Below, piece after piece: positions 21,044-24,499 of a DNA stretch of 24,499 nt. The notes beneath the pieces are model-generated. The model was not told the DNA's origin, searched no databases, and saw nothing but the letters and a program-made list of their open reading frames with translations. Numbering within the stretch: position 1 is the stretch's first letter; every line of letters starts with the position of its first letter. The DNA comes from Funneliformis mosseae (Eukaryota; Glomeromycota; Glomeromycetes; Glomerales; Glomeraceae), in the NCBI GenBank assembly GCA_910592005.1, contig CAJVPP010000928.1:1-24499 (forward strand), read 5' to 3'. The position numbers and the translations under genes were made by a program.

Positions 21044-22253
21044 ATGGGTAATAACGTTTCACGCATAAAAAGTAAAATATTAAAGGCACCACGATTACCA
21101 GAATACGTGCAAAAAGAATCCAAAGAAGAGAGGATTTTAAACCGTTATATGTCAAATGATGTTAGCGCAGATGATAGACTTCAAATGTACCATTTTGTTA
21201 AAAGATATATATATGACAGTAATTTTTCCGCACCAATTGAAGAAAAATTAATTCAAGGAGGATATAAAGTATTGGATATTGCGTAAGTGAAGAAATCAAG
21301 TTACAATTTAGAAAATTACCTTGCGTTTAAATTTTTTTCTTTTTATATTGAAGATGCGGTTCTGGAGCGTGGTTATTAGATCTATCAACCAGATATGACA
21401 ATTCTCATTTTTTTGGAATCGATTTTCAGGAAGTATATCCACAAGAGGTAAGAAGATAAGATAAGAAGCAATTATATATACGATTTAAGAATTAATACAA
21501 AAATAAATTTGACAGATAAAGCCACCAAATTTAAAATTTACCAAAGCGGATATATTAGAGGGATTACCATTTCCTGATAATGAATTTGATTTTGTGCGTC
21601 AAGATTCAATGAGTCATGTTTTACAAAGAAATCAATGGGAATTTGTTTTATCCGAAATCGTTAGGTTTGAATATATTTTTATTGATTTTATTATGTTTTG
21701 CTTTATAGATTTCTTACATTATGAAATTTTTTTATTACAGGGTAACGAAGCCAGGTGGATACATTGAATTAGCTGAATTGAATATTACGTTTAATGGTTT
21801 TGGACCAATTTTGCACAGAATATATGGAGGAAGTAAGTGCTTTCAACGTTTTATCAGACTAGCTAAGTTCCAAACTTTTTTTATTTTTTAAATTAACGTT
21901 AATCACATTAAAATATTTAAACAGTGCGTAATTTCCTTTTAAAGCAAAATGTGGATATAAATGTGACGTATGAACTTGAATCCATGCTTAAATCACAACC
22001 AAACGTAACAACGATTCATAGGGATGAAAGAGAGCTAATTATTGGACCCAATGGTGGCAAAATTGGCATCGTTTGTCACGAGAGTTTTGTTATGCTCTGT
22101 AATACAGAATTGGCAATTGAAAATTTAAGTTCTGAAATAGGAGTTTCTAAGGAAGAATTTAAAAATATGATAGGAACGGGTCTCAAAGAAGACTTAAAAG
22201 TATCTAGACCCGAATTAATGTCATTTAGATTATGGACACAAAAAAAAGATTAG
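21044..22253 (+). CDS. SAM-dependent methyltransferase with N-myristoylation-type start, five exons
   Basis: Exons 21044-21282, 21354-21447, 21516-21664, 21741-21832 and 21925-22253 join in frame to 300 residues. Class I methyltransferase motifs follow in order: motif I VLDIACGSG (76-84), the acidic residue closing strand 2 in FFGIDF (D103), motif II region ADILEGLPFPDNEFDFV (122-138), and RVTKPGGYIEL (161-171). The C-terminal third is less typical. These enzymes move a methyl group from S-adenosylmethionine to a substrate that cannot be told from sequence; the motif set resembles the UbiE/Methyltransf_11 type. The protein begins MGNNVSRIK: glycine after Met, Ser at position 6 and basic residues after it are the classic N-myristoylation signal, hinting at membrane attachment (inference). 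All splice sites are GT-AG, and each junction restores a conserved motif. No intact second copy is present. Confidence 0.9.
21283..21924 (+). other. Four introns of the methyltransferase gene
   Basis: Introns at 21283-21353 (71 bp), 21448-21515 (68 bp), 21665-21740 (76 bp) and 21833-21924 (92 bp). All have GT-AG ends with donors GTAAGT, GTAAGA, GTTTGA and GTAAGT. The first interrupts the codon between I79 and C81 of the SAM-binding motif. Confidence 0.85.
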
Positions 22254-22333
22254 AATGTCATCGTTTAATAGGACGTATATTAGAAATTCTCATCAACGTT
22301 ATAATTCTGCGGATTTGTAATGCCAAAAAAGAA

Positions 22334-22343
22334 AATAAATAAA
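22334..22343 (+). terminator. Poly(A) signal of the methyltransferase gene
   Basis: Two overlapping AATAAA hexamers about 80-90 nt after the stop. Confidence 0.45.
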
Positions 22344-22689
22344 ATATTTGTCACCACTATACGTCACATGTTTGCCACAATTAATTAATAAAAATAATCC
22401 TTATAATCCTTATATGCACCCCCGAAATTACTACGCATGGATAAAATACAACCTGCAGAATTTGATTGGCCAAGCCTTATTAAGATTGTTATACAGTATT
22501 ATATAAGATATTAAATTCTGTATGGGCTCAAAAAAAAGACCATCTAGAACAAGTGTCAATTAAACCGTTATTTGTCGAAGTCTAGACATAACTAGTCATA
22601 TTTACAAAAAAAAATTCGCTCATTAGGAATTTATAGTTTTGCCTTAAAGGTTTCTCAATTATATCGGGCGGTTACATTAAAATAGATGT

Positions 22690-22822
22690 TATATGGGAAG
22701 ATTGCTAGGAAAACCAGGTTCCGAGAATTTTTAACGAATTTTAATTTTATTGCATTTTAGTTTTGGATGTAATTAGATTAAAAAGTTAAAATAATTCTCA
22801 GAATCTGATTTTCCTCCATATA
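22690..22822. mobile_element. Small inverted-repeat element D
   Basis: The left end TATATGGGAAG...GGAAAACCAGG...GAGAATT (22690-22730) mirrors the right end, whose reverse complement reads TATATGGAGGAAAATCAGA then TTCTGAGAATTATT. About 133 bp, AT-rich centre, no coding capacity: MITE-like. Confidence 0.5.
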
Positions 22823-22873
22823 CGTTTTTTTTAATTTGCAATACTTCTAATACATTACATTGTTTACTGTCCA

Positions 22874-23005
22874 ATGACAAAAATGGTCTCGAACTTTGAA
22901 AAAAATGGAAAAATCTTGAAATCCGAATGTGTAGTGCGCATCCAAACAAATCATCATGTGGTAGATTATCTAAAGTTGACTAATGATTTAAATTTGTTTT
23001 GATTA
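22874..23005 (+). CDS. Possible small gene or exon of unknown function
   Basis: An ATG opens 43 codons (MTKMVSNFEKNGKILKSECV onward, ending NDLNLF). Residue use is balanced rather than AT-driven low complexity, and a further open stretch (LGKICSEALNDVATISFV) follows the stop in the same frame, preceded by a TTGATTAG that could be a splice acceptor. No domain is recognised and there is no signal peptide. It may be an eroded gene piece or chance. Confidence 0.2.
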
Positions 23006-23342
23006 GGAAAGATTTGTTCAGAAGCACTTAACGATGTTGCCACCATTTCATTTGTATAATTTTGGAAATTTAAAAAATGAATCATGTGCAAATCACAAGA
23101 GAATTTTGTGCGTCCTAAACAAAATGTAACGCGCCTTGTGGAAACATCACCTCGAAATGGTATTGTTGTCTTGGTAATTAAAAAATAATAACTTCGTTTT
23201 TAATTTTGATGATTTATTCAAATTTATCACATTACTTTACCATTTACTTTTGAATCTGCGAGATTCCTTCTATTTGAGTCAATGGAATCAAAAAAATTTT
23301 ATTCTCGCCGCATAATAGAGCAAATTTATTGAGAATTTAAAA

Positions 23343-23778
23343 CTAATAATAGGGATGTGACGATCATTATGGCTCTGAAATTGATCCCTCTATCAGTGGT
23401 CTCGGGGGTCTAGCTCCTGGTGATGATGTCTAATCTTTGCTTAATAAGAAAATTCCTGTATTCATGACAACAAAATAGAATGGCTGATCAAGAAGCAAGT
23501 TATAGGTAAAATTTTCGAACCTTACACCAACTACTTCCTATTACAACTTATCACCTCCAAATTCCTGTTATTTTACCTTCATAAGTTACTTTAATTTTGA
23601 ACCTTTACCTTTGGTTCTAAATTTTTATAAATAATAATAATAAAAAAAAACATTCGATGTATATAATAATATTTCGTTTCTGTCGTTGTCTTTATACTTT
23701 TCTAGTATCACTTTTATAAATCGTTATCTAAATAAAAGGGAAAAAAATATTTGGTGATCGTCACGTGTTAATATTAGC
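23343..23778. repeat. Inverted repeat pair CTAATA...GTGACGATCA, about 400 bp apart
   Basis: CTAATAATAGGGATGTGACG (23343 on, then ATCA) is the imperfect reverse complement of GATCGTCACGTGTTAATATTAG (23757-23778), with 10 bp exact at GTGACGATCA. These may be the ends of one element. Between them lies a 26-codon open stretch (GCDDHYGSEIDPSISGLGGL and on) that I do not recognise. Confidence 0.35.
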
Positions 23779-23826
23779 CAATCATAATTTAGGATTTATA
23801 TTACATGTGACTTTATCTTTATATAA
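23762..23826 (+). promoter_or_regulatory. CACGTG, CCAAT and TATA series without a clear gene
   Basis: An E-box CACGTG (23762-23767) is followed by CCAAT near 23779 and a TATATAAA near 23820, in promoter-like order and spacing. The next ATG (23848) opens a short Ile/Leu-rich frame that does not look like a gene. Confidence 0.3.
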
Positions 23827-23829
23827 AAT

Positions 23830-24499
23830 AAAAAATTTATAATTAAGATGTTTATTTTACTAAATCTAAAAAGATTTAATTATGAAATTTTAATTATAAA
23901 TATTTCTTTTACTTATTATTTGTTTTTATTATATTAATTATAAATTTCAATTAATTTTAGTTTTAAATTAATAAAATTTTTAATAAAAATATATTTTAGT
24001 TTATTTATATAATTAAATATTTTAAAATAATTTAATTTTAAAATTTAATAAAATTAATATTATTTTAATATCAAAAAATTAATATTAATTTATTAATTTT
24101 AATATAATATATTAAAAGTATATAAATATTTGTATTATTATTAATTATATTATTTTAAACTTTATTTTCTAATTGATTAAATCTGCATCATGTTGATCAA
24201 TAATAATAAAATTAAAGGAAATACCAAAAACACATGAGTTTTTTAAGTAAAAAAACATAACATTATTTAATTTGCATTAATTTATTTGATAAAAAATATA
24301 TGTAATAAAACTTGATTTTTATCAAATTATTCTTAGACTGTAGAAATTCACAGGTAAATTTGCCTACTTATTTATTATAAATTCCCTTCTGATTTACTTT
24401 TATGAAAAATTAAAATTTTTAAAAATTTATTTTTTAAATTAATTTTATAAAATATATATAATATTATAGTAAGTTTTATTTTAATTATATAATAAATAA
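23830..24499. other. AT-rich tail without genes
   Basis: Nearly pure A and T with no CpG seen and no coding sign. Its make-up resembles the 11620-19900 desert and may be the start of another such block beyond the window. Confidence 0.5.

Overview
This window looks like nuclear DNA of an arbuscular mycorrhizal fungus of the Glomeromycotina, close to Rhizophagus. That is an inference from several signs. Genes carry short GT-AG introns (63-92 bp). One gene encodes a BTB-BACK-TLDc protein and another a SAM methyltransferase with an N-myristoylation-type start, both typical of expanded families in that genus. Composition is strongly AT-biased, and decayed mobile elements are common. No rRNA, tRNA, CRISPR or bacterial-type signals were seen.

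Layout. Positions 1-2095 hold a small secreted-peptide gene on the minus strand (477-713), a 27-bp tandem repeat, a GC-rich hairpin block and a 17-unit, 30-bp palindromic minisatellite. AT-rich intergenic DNA follows to 4400. The intact two-exon BTB-BACK-TLDc gene lies at 4453-5927 (+), followed by a 5'-truncated, frameshifted relative on the minus strand (about 6408-7196). Positions 7200-9930 are non-coding, with an inverted pair of a 16-bp-TIR element (7700-7829 and 9187-9330) and another small inverted-repeat element (9546-9654).

Positions 9940-11620 are a second, badly decayed copy of the 1-1850 segment, including a dead copy of the peptide gene. It runs into an extreme AT-rich desert (11620-19900) with almost no CpG. 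This desert holds two copies of a 224-bp TIR element, a Tc1/mariner-pogo-like MITE and one further inverted-repeat element, and no credible gene. At 20097-20436 (-) there is a remnant of a BED-type zinc finger, probably from a hAT-like transposase, then a small GC-rich palindrome cluster. The right-hand gene is a five-exon SAM-dependent methyltransferase (21044-22253, +). The rest is intergenic, with two more inverted-repeat pairs and an AT-rich tail.

The three real genes (secreted peptide, BTB-TLDc, methyltransferase) show no sign of forming a pathway. The region reads as a repeat-rich accessory segment in which one duplicated copy stays GC-richer and coding while the other has been eroded by C-to-T/G-to-A change.
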